A DNA stretch of 64,000 nt from Maratus speciosus (lineage: Eukaryota > Arthropoda > Arachnida > Araneae > Salticidae). Both the position numbers and the translations under genes were made by a program. The notes beneath the pieces are model-generated. The model made no database searches. It saw only the letters and a list, made by a program, of their open reading frames with translations, and was not told the origin of the DNA. This document shows positions 11,344 to 22,426 of this stretch, in pieces. Position 1 is the first letter of the stretch; each line of letters opens with the position of its first letter. The stretch is from positions 156,794,761-156,858,760 of the forward strand of contig OZ010799.1 in NCBI GenBank assembly GCA_963932465.1, given 5' to 3'.

Positions 11344-11553
11344 TTAACCCCTTGAGGGGCAAGCAATTACGTTTGTGAAATGCTGAATTCCCACCGGAAT
11401 CTTTGAAAAATTCTATTTCAAAATAAATAAAAGCAATTTTACGGCTTTTTTCCACCAAATTTAGAAAGTAAAATTTAATAAAATTTGTCTGGTGTAAAAC
11501 TTCATTAATCGTAGGTGGTATATAATATATACCGGTGCCCCTCAAGGGGTTAA
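11344..11553. mobile_element. piggyBac-type MITE (210 bp) with CCCCTTGAGGGG ends
   Basis: TTAACCCCTTGAGGGGC at 11344 and GCCCCTCAAGGGGTTAA ending at 11553 are inverted repeats that are themselves internally palindromic (CCCCTTGAGGGG). TTAA flanks both sides. The minus-strand ORF at 11255-11545 crosses both MITEs and is not a gene. Confidence 0.85.
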
Positions 11554-11607
11554 GATGAACATTGAATGCTTATAAAAGAGTGTTTTTTCTGAAAATCAAA
11601 TTTTACT

Positions 11608-12592
11608 CTTATTAAAAACTTCTTTAAATCTCTCTTTAATCTTTTCAGGGCAAGGTGCTTACAAGAAAATTTATTTGTATATAAGTAAGCATATATTTGT
11701 ATATAAGCGCGTATTTAAAAAAAGTGAAATTTTCATCAAAACATTCGTGTGCCAACGTGGCAAATAGGGATTAAAATTATGTGATGCCATAACGGCATCA
11801 CCGCCGTTCAAGGGGTTAAGACCTAAGTGTTTATAATGCTGACATAGCGTAAAACATGTTACATTATGTGATATTTAAATCGTAGAAACAAATATTTTTC
11901 CTTTAAAAATAAATTAACAACAGAAAATACTAACACGAATAATTTTTTTTATATTATTTAGCTAAAAATAAAAATAAGGGAAAAAACGTTTTTTTTCGAA
12001 TATATCTCAGAATGATGATTAAAGGCTAACAATAGTTTTATTTCTTTGAAAAATATTACACGGGAAGGAAAAACTTATTAAAAACTTCTTTAAATCTCTC
12101 TTTAATCTTTTCAGGGGCAAGGTGCTTATATTCGTAAAATGTTGAAATAATTGAACGCCACCAGTATTTACAAGAAAATTTATTTGTAAATAAGTAAGCA
12201 TATATTTTCGCGTATTTAAAAAAAGTGAAATTTTCATTAAAAAATTCGTGTGCCAATGTGGCAAATAGGGATTAAAATTATGTGATGCCATAACGGCATC
12301 ACCGCCGTTCAAGGGGTTAAGACCTAAGTGTTTATAATGCTGACATAACGTAAAACATGTTACATTATGTGATATTTAAATCGTAGAAACAAATATTTTT
12401 CCTTTAAAAATAAATTAACAACAAAAAATACTAACACGAATAATTTTTTTTTATATTATTTAGCTAAAAATAAAACTAAGGGAAAAAACGTTTTTCTTCG
12501 AATATATCTCAGAATGATGATTAAAGGCTAAAAATAGTTTTATTCCTTTGAAAAATATTACACGGGAAGGAAATATTTACTTTGAGACGTGA
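11608..12592. repeat. Direct tandem duplication (466-501-bp offset) of a MITE-derived unit
   Basis: ATTAAAAACTTCTTTAAATC starts at 11611 and 12077; 'gacctaagtgtttataatgc' lies at about 11820 and 12321. Copy 2 holds about 37 bp ('ttcgtaaaatgttgaaata' onward) missing from copy 1, and copy 1 has a short internal TATATTTGTATA duplication. Both copies contain 'accgccgttcaaggggttaag', an end like those of the TTAA MITEs. The minus-strand ORFs at 12019-12312 are repeat translations. Confidence 0.9.
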
Positions 12593-14175
12593 ATGTACAA
12601 TTCATTGAGCAACTTTTCAAACCAGGAATTTATATTTTAAATATATTCTTCAAAGGCTTTTTTAAAAGATTTTCTTAAAGTACTGTAATGTTAAGTTAAA
12701 AATCATGGTAGCAAATGTGATATGAATAAAAATAAAATAATAATATGAATATTTTTCAATTTAATTTACTTTAAAATTAAAACGAAAACCAAAATAATTA
12801 ATATTTGTTTCTTTTCTTACTACGTCCTAAGATAACCATTAATGTGTAATAATTAATCATACCAATGCTTCTTTGCAAAAATTATCTCTTAAAACTTGGA
12901 AATGCTAATTTAAAACCACAGTACCAAATATGCTATAGTAAAAAAAATATATTATACTGTATGTAATTAGATTAAAAAATAGAAAACAAATGAATAAAGT
13001 AACGCTTTTGCTTAATTCTATTTTTTTTAAAACTAAACTTATATAAACAAAGCACGCGAATCTCTCTATTCTAAAAAAAAGTAATTACCGCTGTCACCGC
13101 CGCCGTCGGCTTTGAATTTTTTGTGACCGGAGGTCTTTCTTCGTTAATATTAAGAAAAATAATGCATACAAAAATATGAAAATCGGTAGTATTATACAGA
13201 AATGTTTGATAAACACGCTGATGCAGACAGTTTTCAAATCGAAGAATTATTTTAAGAGATATTTAATGCCAAAGTTGGACAAAATCGTTCCATTAAAAAA
13301 GTTTTATAGGAGCAAAAACTGTACATAGGAATTTAATCATTTTTACACATTTTATACGTTTGAAGTTCTCGGTGTGCAGACTGTTTTCTTTTTTTTTTTT
13401 AATTTGGCTAATTTTTTGAGGTTTTATTTCTATTTTAAATTCAAAGTTTCAGGATTTCTAGAGATATTTTTTACAGATTTTAGAAAGTGGTATTAATTTA
13501 AACTGTTGCCAACTGTATAAACAGCGGAAACAATAATGCTTGCTTAAAAATATATATATATATATATATATTTATACGTGTAATAAATTAAAAATTTATT
13601 TACACTTGACTATTATAAACAGAAAAAAAACATTTGGAATTAGAATTAAATAATTATGTACAAAAAGCAGGAACTTATTAAAAATTACGCCATAAAAACT
13701 ATAATTACACGTGAATTTTAAGAGAGAAAGGAATTTGTAAAATAATAAATTTATTAACATGCGTTAGGAGTCTTAAATAGGAGAAATTACGTCATATTTA
13801 CGTCACATTACAGTTATTACATAAAATGAACACAAAATAATATTGCAAAACGGTTTAAATTTAGAAATTGCGCGAGACATTTATTTGATATTTTTCAACT
13901 ATTTTTATTAGGACAGCTTAAATATTTCATTTCATAACAAATGTATTTTCACGTGAATATTAAAAAGAGAAAGAATAGTTTGGTCAAAATTACGTCAGAT
14001 TAAAAACGATTAATTTAAAATGTCTTATTTAAAAGAACTTTCTTTTCGCTTTGTTAAAAAATACCGGGAGACAAAGATTCTGTTTACTTAATTCCTTTTA
14101 TATTAGCTTATTTTGAAATGTTTATCTTATTTTACTTAATCAAAGACGAAAACAGCGATTGACATATGTATTTTT
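12593..14175. other. AT-rich intergenic DNA
   Basis: Long A/T-rich stretch with a (TA)n run at 13549-13572 and poly-T at 13386-13400. One GC-rich island near 13088-13130 ('gctgtcaccgccgccgtcgg') has no ORF support. No element ends identified. Confidence 0.5.
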
Positions 14176-14474
14176 GGTACTACTTAGTTATCCCGTCGAC
14201 CAAAAATCTATCATTCGCCAAACTATAAGATTAAATGTCAATAATGGTTGATCGTAAATGTCACATTAACTTGACTTTAAGCAAGTTACGCGTGTCTACG
14301 TCATCAAGTTATTTTTATTTCGACGTTTTATTTGTATTTTTATTAATGTTGCACTAATTTATTTGTTCTTTCGTTATTTAAAATAAAAATGATGTCAATT
14401 TGTATAATTTGGCGAGTGCTTTGGCGATTTATATAATTTGGCGAAATTGGTCGACGGGTTAATCAAGTAGTACC
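14176..14474. mobile_element. MITE family P, uninterrupted copy (~299 bp)
   Basis: Ends GGTACTACTTAGTTATCCC..GTCGACCA at 14176 and the complement TGGTCGACGGGTTAATC..TAGTACC ending at 14474. The interior contains 'acttgatgacgta' (inverted here) and TTGGCGAA motifs next to both ends. It serves as an empty-site reference for the copies at 16068-16552 and 21454-21948, which are interrupted by family Q. Confidence 0.85.
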
Positions 14475-14599
14475 GCAGCGGATTTGGCCTTAAAATTCCC
14501 CAGTCAAAGAGAAATGAATAGAAATTAGTTTATAGGGAGATCGCCATTGTTTTTTAAATTATAATTAAATCTTCCGAAATCTTTTTAAAGCCGATCAAA

Positions 14600-14675
14600 T
14601 TAGCGTACTTTTAAAGTCTGCGGTGCCTGGACGGGGGTTGACGAGCGTAGCTCGTAGGGGGCAGAGCCCCCTAGT
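14600..14675 (+). mobile_element. Possible Helitron 3' end (double hairpin plus CTAG)
   Basis: ACGAGCGTAGCTCGT near 14641-14655 and GGGGGCAGAGCCCCC near 14657-14671 are two adjacent palindromes, followed at once by CTAG and then T. A GC-rich 3' hairpin followed by CTRR and a T is the classic Helitron terminus. No RepHel protein or 5' TC end was found, and the hairpin sits closer to CTAG than usual, so this is tentative. Confidence 0.4.
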
Positions 14676-15675
14676 AAATAAAAATAAAAAAAGAAATTTT
14701 TAACTAGAAAATGTAAATAGGTAAATATTTTTTCTCGTGGGAATTTCCTGATTATAATTAATTTTAAAGAAAAAATAGAAAACAAACAACTAAAATTAAA
14801 GCTTTTGTTTCATTTTTATTTTTTACACTTAACTATAGAACCAAAGGACGCGAATAAATAAAAACTATAAAAAATCATAGCAAACGCGGTAGCGTTAAGC
14901 TATAATATGATTAAGAAATAGAAAATGCAAACGACTTTCTTATATTTCTGGCGAACCAGTTGACATACGACAATGATTTTTCTTTTGAAAGATAGAACCC
15001 GACGAGACGAATAAACTGATAGCATTTAAAAAATTACTGTAGCTTTCAGTAGTTTTTTATTTAATCTTAAACGAAAAAATGAAGACACAAAATTCAACAA
15101 AGTGTAGCTAACGTTCCAGTGAGTGGATTAACTTCGTTTTTGTTTTATTTTGATCCTCTTGTTAAAACTTAGAATAGGTTTTTTTTCATCTTTGTATGTT
15201 TGACGGTCGATGAGATAATCGAATTTGTCTTTTATAATGTCTCCATAAAATTATAAAAACCACTCCTTTTCATTTTCTAATTTTCTAATTCAATAATTTC
15301 TTTCGTGATGCCACTCCCTAAAAAGCAGTAAAATAATTAAAAAAAAAGGATAACACGTGTACTTTTGTTTTTATTAGTCAATAAAAATTGAAATTCAACT
15401 GACAGATTTTTGTACTTTTGAAACTGACGTCAACCTAAGCAGATAACGCATAATTTTCATAAATATATATAGGTATAAACTTTCTTGATTAATATTTTGA
15501 ACTGCAGTAATAGACATAATGGAGCACAAATGAATTAATAGGAAAAAAACAGGGTAAATCCAAAGCTTCTGTTCAGGAGGTAAATGTAAGTTTTTTTTTA
15601 ATTATCATAAATACTTCACATACTAAGCATACCTTAAAAAAAAAAAAAACCATCCCTTCTATTTTAAATAAGGAA

Positions 15676-15992
15676 GAGATGTCGTATACGCACCAGTGTG
15701 CATAACTGGCGCGATAATGGCGTTTTTTTGCCTGATACGGAAACTGAGCTATTGTTGTTTATTTATCAATTATTTTTTTATTTACTTTTATTTTATTTTT
15801 TAAAATTATATAAATTGTTTTGTTCTATAGTTATTAATTAAACTTTTCTTTATTTATTGTTATTTCCTTTTTAAAATAATAGAAAGTAATTTAAAAATAT
15901 ATCTGTAACTGCTATTCGAAAACGCGGTTTTCGTTAAATTGGCGTCAGAAAAAAACCCGCGCCAAACCCGTTGTGTATACGACATCTGTGCC
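15676..15992. mobile_element. MITE family Q, copy Q1 (~317 bp)
   Basis: Ends AGATGTCGTATACGCACC and the complement of GGCACAGATGTCGTATACAC; subterminal 'ggcgcgataatggcg' and 'ggcgtcagaaaaaaa..cgcgcc'. Interior is A/T-rich without an ORF. Family Q ends read GGCACAGATGTCATATACGC in the better copies. Confidence 0.8.
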
Positions 15993-16067
15993 TTAAATAA
16001 TTAGGGTTTCGTTTAACTCTAGGTACTTTTGCTTGAGATATTGTCGAAAAGTGCTGCAAAAATATAC

Positions 16068-16552
16068 GGCACTACCTGATTATCCCGTCGAGCAATTTTG
16101 TCAAACTATTCGCCAAGTGATACAAACTGACGTAATTTTTATTTTATATAACGGAAGAATAAATAAATAAGTAAAACATTAATAAAAATACTAATAAAAA
16201 CTGGTCATATACGCTCCATATTGACGCGATTTTTTCTGACGCCAATTTGACAAAAACATCGTTAATATATCATCTATATCCGGGTTACCATATCAAGTAA
16301 AATAACGACACTTTGGCGCCAGTTAAGTACCCGGTGCATATATGACATTGGCGGCGTCAAAAAAAAATCGCGCCAATATGCGTATATGACATCTGTGCCA
16401 AAACTTGAATTAAAAATCACTTGATGACGTAACAAAAACGTGTATCGTGTTTAATGTCAAGTGAATGTAACATTTACAATGATCCGTTATTGTCATTTAA
16501 TCTTATAGTTTGGCGATAATTTTTTGGTCGACAGGATAATCAAGTTGTACCA
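16068..16552. mobile_element. MITE family P copy P2, split by Q2
   Basis: Ends GGCACTACCTGATTATCCC and the complement of TTGGTACAACTTGATTATCC match family P (14176-14474). The interior is interrupted at 16203-16399 by a family Q element; the flanks 'aataaaaac' and 'acttgaattaaaaat.acttgatgacgta' join up as a continuous sequence in the 14176 copy. Confidence 0.85.
16203..16399. mobile_element. MITE family Q, copy Q2 (~200 bp), nested in P2
   Basis: Starts TCATATACGCTCC and ends GCGTATATGACATCTGTGCC, with 'ctgacgccaatttg' and 'ggcgcgattttttt'-type subterminal blocks. It is inserted inside family P. The duplicate copy (21591-21796) keeps the full GGCACAGATGTC left end. Confidence 0.85.
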
Positions 16553-16558
16553 AGTATG

Positions 16559-16905
16559 GTACAGATGTCATATACGCACCACGTTCGCGCGATATTTTTT
16601 CTGACGCCAATTTGGCGAAAACCTCGTTTTCGAATACCAGTTACATATATATTTTTAAAAAGGGATTAACAATAAATTTATAAAAGTTTAATTAATAACA
16701 ATAGAACAAAACAATTTATATAATTTTAAAAAATAAAATAAAAGTAAATAAACATTTTATTAATAAATAAACAACAACATTCGGGTTACCATATCAAGCA
16801 AAATAACAAAACTTTGGCGCCAGTTAAGTACCCAGGTTCGGTGCGTATATGACATTGGCGTCAGAAAAAAATCGCGTCAACGTGATGTTCATATGACATC
16901 TGTGG
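16559..16905. mobile_element. MITE family Q, copy Q3 (~347 bp)
   Basis: Starts ACAGATGTCATATACGCACC and ends 'catatgacatctgt', with inner 'ctgacgccaatttggcgaaa' and 'tttggcgccagttaagtacc' blocks. It lies only a few bases beyond the right end of P2. Confidence 0.85.
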
Positions 16906-17037
16906 CGGTTCAAGTACACTTCGGAACGTTACTTTGAAATCGGTGAGTTTCATCGCCAAAATCGCCAAGATGCTTAATGATCATCGCCACTGAATATATA
17001 AATGATGCCATATTTGCAAACTTATAGGTCAAAATAT

Positions 17038-17455
17038 AAGTGGAACCTCGGTTCACGACCACCTCTGTTTACGACCAGTTCGGTTTATGTCCAACTTCGA
17101 TGATCAAAATTTGACTCGGTTGGCGTGCAATATCTCGGTTCACGACCAAGGCTGCCGAATAGTTCAGTTGGCAACCTTCACATAACTGTTGTTATTAGTC
17201 AAGTTTGGAGTAAGGTGTGCGTACCAGAGTGCTTTGTGTACCTTTATTACTGTAAAAAAATTAACTTTTTGTTTTACTTTTACTCAGGTTTGCGCTAATA
17301 TTAGCTCTCATTATGACTTCTAAGAATGAAAAAGTGCTTAGTGATAGCAGTAGTAAGAAGCTTAAGCGAATTACTGTTCAATAAAAGAAATTGTAGCAAA
17401 ACATGAGAACGACGTTAGTATAACCGGTCTAGCTAAGCAATATGATGTGGCCTAA
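17038..17455 (+). pseudogene. Tigger/pogo element 5' end with broken transposase start (copy 1)
   Basis: The terminal sequence AGTGGAACCTCGGTTCACGA near 17039, with a second 'ctcggttcacgaccaa' block near 17132, is typical of Tigger (pogo-group) inverted repeats. An ATG at 17313 opens MTSKNEKVLSDSSS, then a stop. After a frame change, EIVAKHENDVSITGLAKQYDV follows, matching the N-terminal helix-turn-helix (CENP-B-type) of Tigger transposases. The rest of the transposase, including the DDE domain, is missing; homology stops at about 17455, where copy 1 runs into a TA microsatellite. The fragment cannot encode an active protein. It is duplicated at 22427-22838. Family assignment is by recognition, not search. 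Confidence 0.75.
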
Positions 17456-17474
17456 ATCTTCGATTTCCACGCTA

Positions 17475-17604
17475 TGTGTATATGTTATATATATGTTATA
17501 TATATATATTATATATATAACTTATATATTTATATATACTTATATACTTATATACTTATATACTTATTATATATATATTATATATATATAATGTTATATA
17601 TATG
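17475..17604. repeat. (TA)n-rich microsatellite
   Basis: Runs of TATATA with interspersed CT and GT steps. Copy 2 of the segmental duplication has only a short TATATATATATT here, so the 1.45-kb insertion lies within or beside this tract. The 97-residue YIYIYIY ORF is a translation of it. Confidence 0.9.
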
Positions 17605-18213
17605 TATTAAACAAAAACCTAATTTGCCGAATAAATTAAAAAAACAAAATTTATTTCCTAAATTGTTTAAGCCCGAGAAGGGGCAGATATTAAAATATTT
17701 CATTCAATTCGTTCTACATTTAATGTTAAATTTTTGTAACAAATCAGTTAAACCAATTGAACATTAAAAAATAAAAATGAAATTCATACAATATAATACT
17801 TTAAACACCTATATACTTAGATTCCGTTGAAATGAAATCGAAATAAATCTTAGACTTTTTTAAAGTTTTGTATTTTGCATGTATCTTATCATATTATGTA
17901 CAACCGTCATAAACATAATGCAAAATCTGCAGTACAAATATTTACAACTTAAAAATGGAAAAAGTCTAAGATTTATTTCGATTTCATTTCAACGGAATCT
18001 AAGTATATAGGTGTTTAAAGTATTATATTGTATGAATTTCATTTTTATTTTTTAATGTTCAATTGGTTTAACTTATTTGTTACAAAAATTTAACATTAAA
18101 TGTAGAACGAATTGAATGAAATATTTTAATATCTGCCCCTTCTCGGGCTTAAACAATTTAGGAAATAAATTTTGTTTTTTTAATTTATTCGGCAAATTAG
18201 GTTTTTGTTTAAT
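17605..18213. mobile_element. Near-perfect palindromic element (~609 bp, ~257-bp arms)
   Basis: Left arm 17605-17862 starts TATTAAACAAAAACC; right arm 17957-18213 ends with its complement. Shared blocks include 'cccgagaaggggcagata' and 'cctatatacttagattcc' in opposite orientation. The ~95-bp centre is only partly symmetrical. Very few mismatches are visible between arms. No ORF. It resembles a foldback or snap-back MITE inserted only in copy 1 of the duplication. Confidence 0.9.
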
Positions 18214-18963
18214 ATGTCAAGTTTTTTAATAACTACTGAATTCAGACGAACACATTTCAAAATTAATGGAGGGTATATATCATCATCAGGCTTTGATTTG
18301 TGCGATATCGCATCACAATTTGTGACGCAATTTACCTATGTATAATTCAAAATGTTTCACCAGTGCAGTAATGCAGGTTGCTGTAGTTTGCTCAAAAAAT
18401 TACAATCTGAACTTAAAAAAATCTGCTTGAAAATGTCATTTTTATTTCCGCTATGACGCCATATTCATCTTCTTTTTAATTCTTAAAATAAAACTATTTC
18501 AGTTTCTTCAGTTTCATGTTTCACGTGAAAATCATTCAACTAAATATAGGCAAATTATTATTACGGCTTTTGAATTATTTACAACAATGAAGGAAAAAAA
18601 GTTAAATTTTATTAGAAAATGTCCGTTGATTCTCAATGAAAAAAGCGAAATTTGGAATTATTAAGAAAAATATTTGAATAATGAAAATAAAAATTAGCCC
18701 ATGTTACTCTCTAGATTATAATCCACCTACATGCAAAGGCATTTCACCATTTGTTTAGACCCTGACGTCAGGCAAACGTTTTTACACTTTAAATTTATAA
18801 TATCATTAGAATTAGTAAAGAATAAAAAATGAGTGGCATCAGGGACAAAAAGGTGGGAAGAAAAAATGAAAAAGTTACCATCTCCATAGGCTTTTCCATG
18901 TTAAATTAACATTGAGACGTGACACTGGAAATAAATAAGTATTGCGCTGCCGCGCAATACTTA
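18214..18963. other. Remainder of the copy-1-specific insertion, ending in a hairpin
   Basis: A/T-rich, no ORF. At its right end AAGTATTGCGC-TGCC-GCGCAATACTT (about 18936-18961) is a perfect 11-bp stem, directly before the sequence shared with copy 2 (ATTACGCTATCG). Such a terminal hairpin could mark the end of a mobile element, possibly rolling-circle, but no other hallmark is present. Confidence 0.5.
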
Positions 18964-19489
18964 AATTACGCTATCGTATGTGTCACAGAAATCACGATTA
19001 TTTGTTAATTGTTTAATGGCAACGCTCCAATGAAACGTATCTCATTGTTTATAGAACAGCATTTAATGCATCTCCATACCTATAAGTGTGGTTACCATAG
19101 GCTGGCCCCTGTTCTGTCGCCAAATAACGCCAAGTTTATCGCCAACTTGACGATATATCACCAATTACCTATAGACTCCCATTGTAAACCAATAGGGTTT
19201 ACTTGTTTAGAGAGAATCAACAAATTGAGGTATTTTAATGCACCAAAAACTAATATCAGTTTAAGGAATTATATTAATTATATTTAAGGGAGCCCAAGTA
19301 AATTAAATTATGAATAAAAATAACTTTAATTTGATTTAAAAACTTTGAACCTCTTAAAACAGTGTGCATTACTTGGTTAACTAGTGCGTTATTGTGCGAA
19401 ATAAGATAAAAGTATTGGGAATATTTAAAAGAACTCAGGTTTATTTATATTCAATATATAATTATCAAAAAATTTAAAAGACTAGTATT

Positions 19490-20259
19490 AAAAAATGCTC
19501 TGACGAGCACCAAAAAAGTCTAATATGTTTTTAAGTATGAAAAAGGGTTTGACAAGTGCTTCTAATTGAGCATGAAAAAGGACAAGTGGTACCTTCTTGG
19601 CTGCAGCTCACTGTCAATGCCAACTTTGAAAAAATCATATTTGCGCTTATTCCATATAAAAAATAATCAGCCACAGTTACGATAAAAATGTGTAGTGTAA
19701 AGACACAGACAGTAAAGACGCAGCCTGATTAAATATGAATGTAAGGCGACATAGTACCAAAAATCTTAGTTCCTGCAGCGTATCACACTCATGCAGTGCC
19801 ACCAAGCACTCCCGCAGTGTAGAACTGTACAGAAAACTGATTTGTAGTGCAGTGTAGACTGATGCAGCACTCTGCATAGCAACAATTCCACATGTGCATG
19901 CATTACAATATAATGCATTCATTGATTGTTGAAATTATATCCAAGTAAATATGGCTGTAAGATGTACTATGCAGTACAACAGTGCATATGTAAATTATAA
20001 ACGAACATTCGACGCATACACCTTTAATACGGAAGTACAAAAGCACAATGTGAGTGTGCACTGAGGTTCAAATGCATAATAGGAATGTACAGTGTAGTAT
20101 AATTTGTAGAGAAATAATGGTACACAGTGCACTGTACAAAGTTGCATTGCAGACGCATGTGCAGTACAATAGTGGAACAGTGCAGTTAACATGTAAAGCA
20201 CGACGGAAAATTTTACTAAAGTACTGCGAATTTTTTTTTTGTATGGAATAAGCGCAAAT
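19490..20259. repeat. Truncated half of the giant hairpin (copy 1)
   Basis: Equivalent to arm 1 of the hairpin at 23390-24875 ('gaaaaaggacaagtgg', 'gcagctcactgtcaatgcc', 'aatgtacagtgtagtata'). Instead of the full second arm it has about 20 bp, TATGGAATAAGCGCAAATAT near 20242, the inverse of 19640-19660. It then joins copy 2 at ATGATT. Most of arm 2 was lost, as often happens with long palindromes. The ORFs at 19677-20453 are repeat translations. Confidence 0.85.
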
Positions 20260-21060
20260 ATGATTAAGAAATAGAAAATGCAAAAGACTTTCTTAAATTT
20301 CTGGCGAACCTGTTGACATACGACAATGCTTTTTCTTTTGAAAGATAGAACTCGACGAGACGAATAAACTGATAGCATTTGAAAAATTACTGTAGCTTTC
20401 AGTAGTTTTTTATTTAATTTTAAACGAAAAAATGAAGACACAAAATTCAACAAAGTGTAGCTAACGTTCCAGTGGGCGGATTAACTTCGTTTTAGTTTTA
20501 TTTTGATCCTCTTGTTAAAACTTAGAATAGGTTTTTTTTCCTTTTTTGTATGTTTGACGGTCGCTGAGAAAATCGAATTTGTTTTTTATAATGTCTCCAC
20601 AAAATTATAGAAATCTCTCCTTTTCATTTTCTAATTCAATAACTTCTTTCATTGCCACTCTCTAAAATGCAGTACAATAATTTAAAAAAAAGGATAACAC
20701 GTGTACTTTTGTTTTTATAAGTCAATAAATATTGAAATTAAATAGACAGATTTTTGTATTTTTGAAACCGACATCAACCTAAGCAGATAATGCAAAATTT
20801 TCATAAATACATATATGAACTTTCTTGATTAATATTTTGAACTGGAGTAATAGACACAATGGAGCACAAACGAGTTGATAGGGGGGAAAAAAAACAGGGT
20901 AAATCCTAAGTTTCTGTTCAGGAGCTAAATGTAAGTGTTTTTTTTAATTATCATCATAACATCCTCACTTACACAAGCGATAGTTATGCAGTAATATAAA
21001 TACTTCACATACTAAGCATACCTTAAAAAATACCATTCCATCTATTTTAAATAAGGAAGG

Positions 21061-21376
21061 GATGTCATACACGAACCAGAGCACATAACTGGCGCGATAA
21101 TGGCGTTATTTTGCCTGATACGGTAGCTTAGCTATTGTTGTTTATTTATCAATCATTTTTTTTATTTACTTTTATTTTATTTTATAAAATTATATAAATT
21201 GTTTTGTTCTATAGTTATTAATTGAACGTTTCATTATTTATTGTTATTTCCTTTTTAAAATAATAGAAAGTAATTTAAAAATATATCTGTAACTGCTATT
21301 CGAAAACTCGGTTTTCCTTAAATTGGCGTCAGAAAAAAACCCCGTGCCAAACCCGTTGTGTATATGACATCTGGGC
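21061..21376. mobile_element. MITE family Q, copy Q1' (duplicate of Q1)
   Basis: GATGTCATACACGAACC to 'tatatgacatctgggc'; aligned with 15676-15992, with small differences. Confidence 0.8.
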
Positions 21377-21453
21377 TTTAAATAATTAGGGTTTCGTTTA
21401 ACTTTAGGTACTTTTGCTTGAGATATTGTCCAAAATGTACAGCAAAAATATGC

Positions 21454-21948
21454 GGTACTACTTGATTATTCCGTCGACCAATTTCGCCAAACTATTCGCC
21501 AAATGATACAAACTGACGTAATTTTTATTTTAAATAACGGAAGAATAAATAAATAAGTAAAGCATTAATAAAAATACTAATAAAAACTTGGGCACAGATG
21601 TCATATACGTTCCATATTGGCGTGATTTTTCCCGACGCCAATTTGGCGAAAACCTCGTTAGTATATCATCTATATCCGGGTTACCATATCAAGTAAAATA
21701 ACGACACTTTGGCGCCAGTTAAGTACCCGGTGCGTATATGACATTGGCGGCGTCAAAAAAATCCCTCCAATATGGGGCGTATATGACATCTGTGCCAAAA
21801 CTTGAATTAAAAATAACTTGATGACGTAACAAACACGTGTATCGTGTTTAATGTCAAGTGAATGAAATATTTACTATGATCCATTACTGTCATTTAATCT
21901 TATAGTTTGGCGATAATTTTTTGGTCGACAGGATAATCAAGTTGCACC
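21454..21948. mobile_element. MITE family P, copy P2' split by Q2'
   Basis: GGTACTACTTGATTATTCC to the complement of GGTGCAACTTGATTATCC, with GTCGACCA next to both ends. Duplicate of 16068-16552 and interrupted at the same place, so the nesting predates the segmental duplication. Confidence 0.85.
21591..21796. mobile_element. MITE family Q, copy Q2' (~206 bp) with both ends intact
   Basis: GGCACAGATGTCATATACG at 21591 and CGTATATGACATCTGTGCC ending at 21796 give the clearest Q termini in the window. Confidence 0.88.
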
Positions 21949-21955
21949 AAGTATG

Positions 21956-22291
21956 GTACAGATGTCATATACGCACAACGTTCCCGCGATATTTTCTCTG
22001 ACGCCAATTTGGCGAAAACCTCGTTTTTGAATACCAGTTACATATATATTTTTAAAAAGGGATTAACAATAAATTTATAAAAGTTTAATTAATAACAATA
22101 GAACAAAACAATTTATATAAATTTAAAAAAGAAAATAAAAGTAAATAAACAATTTATTAATAAACAACAACATTCGGGTTACCATATCAAGCAAAATAAT
22201 AAAACTTTGGCGACAGTAAGTACCACTGTGCGTATATGACAATGGCGTCAGAAAAAAATCGCGTCTAGGTGATGTTCATATGACGTCTGTG
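21956..22291. mobile_element. MITE family Q, copy Q3' (duplicate of Q3)
   Basis: GGTACAGATGTCATATACGC to 'gttcatatgacgtctgt', with 'ctgacgccaatttggcgaaa' inside; parallel to 16559-16905. Confidence 0.82.
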
Positions 22292-22426
22292 GCGATTCAA
22301 GTACACTTCGGAACGTTACTTTGAAATCGGTGAGTTTCATCGTCAAAATCGCCAAGATGCTTAATGATCATCGCCATCGAATATATAAATAATGCCATAT
22401 TTGCAAACTTATAGGTCAAAATATAA

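Larger units (their letters stand above)
14907..20259. repeat. Segmental tandem duplication, copy 1
   Basis: ATGATTAAGAAATAGAAAATG at 14907 recurs at 20260. From there the two copies run in parallel: Q1, P2 with Q2, Q3, Tigger start, then the block beginning ATTACGCTATCGTATGTGTC (18965 here, 22870 in copy 2). Copy 1 is about 1.45 kb longer because 17475-18963 (TA microsatellite, palindromic element and flank) is absent from copy 2. The copies differ by scattered substitutions and small indels, so the event is not very recent. Confidence 0.9.

Noticed and set aside
17474..17767. 97-residue ORF on the plus strand
   Set aside because: First half is YIYIYIY from a TA microsatellite; the second half is the left arm of a palindromic element.
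19677..20453. Overlapping ORFs of 81, 152, 65 and 71 residues
   Set aside because: They lie in the truncated hairpin and the start of the duplicated segment; opposite-strand frames mirror each other, and equivalent frames in copy 2 (23645-24680) are disrupted differently, so there is no coding constraint.
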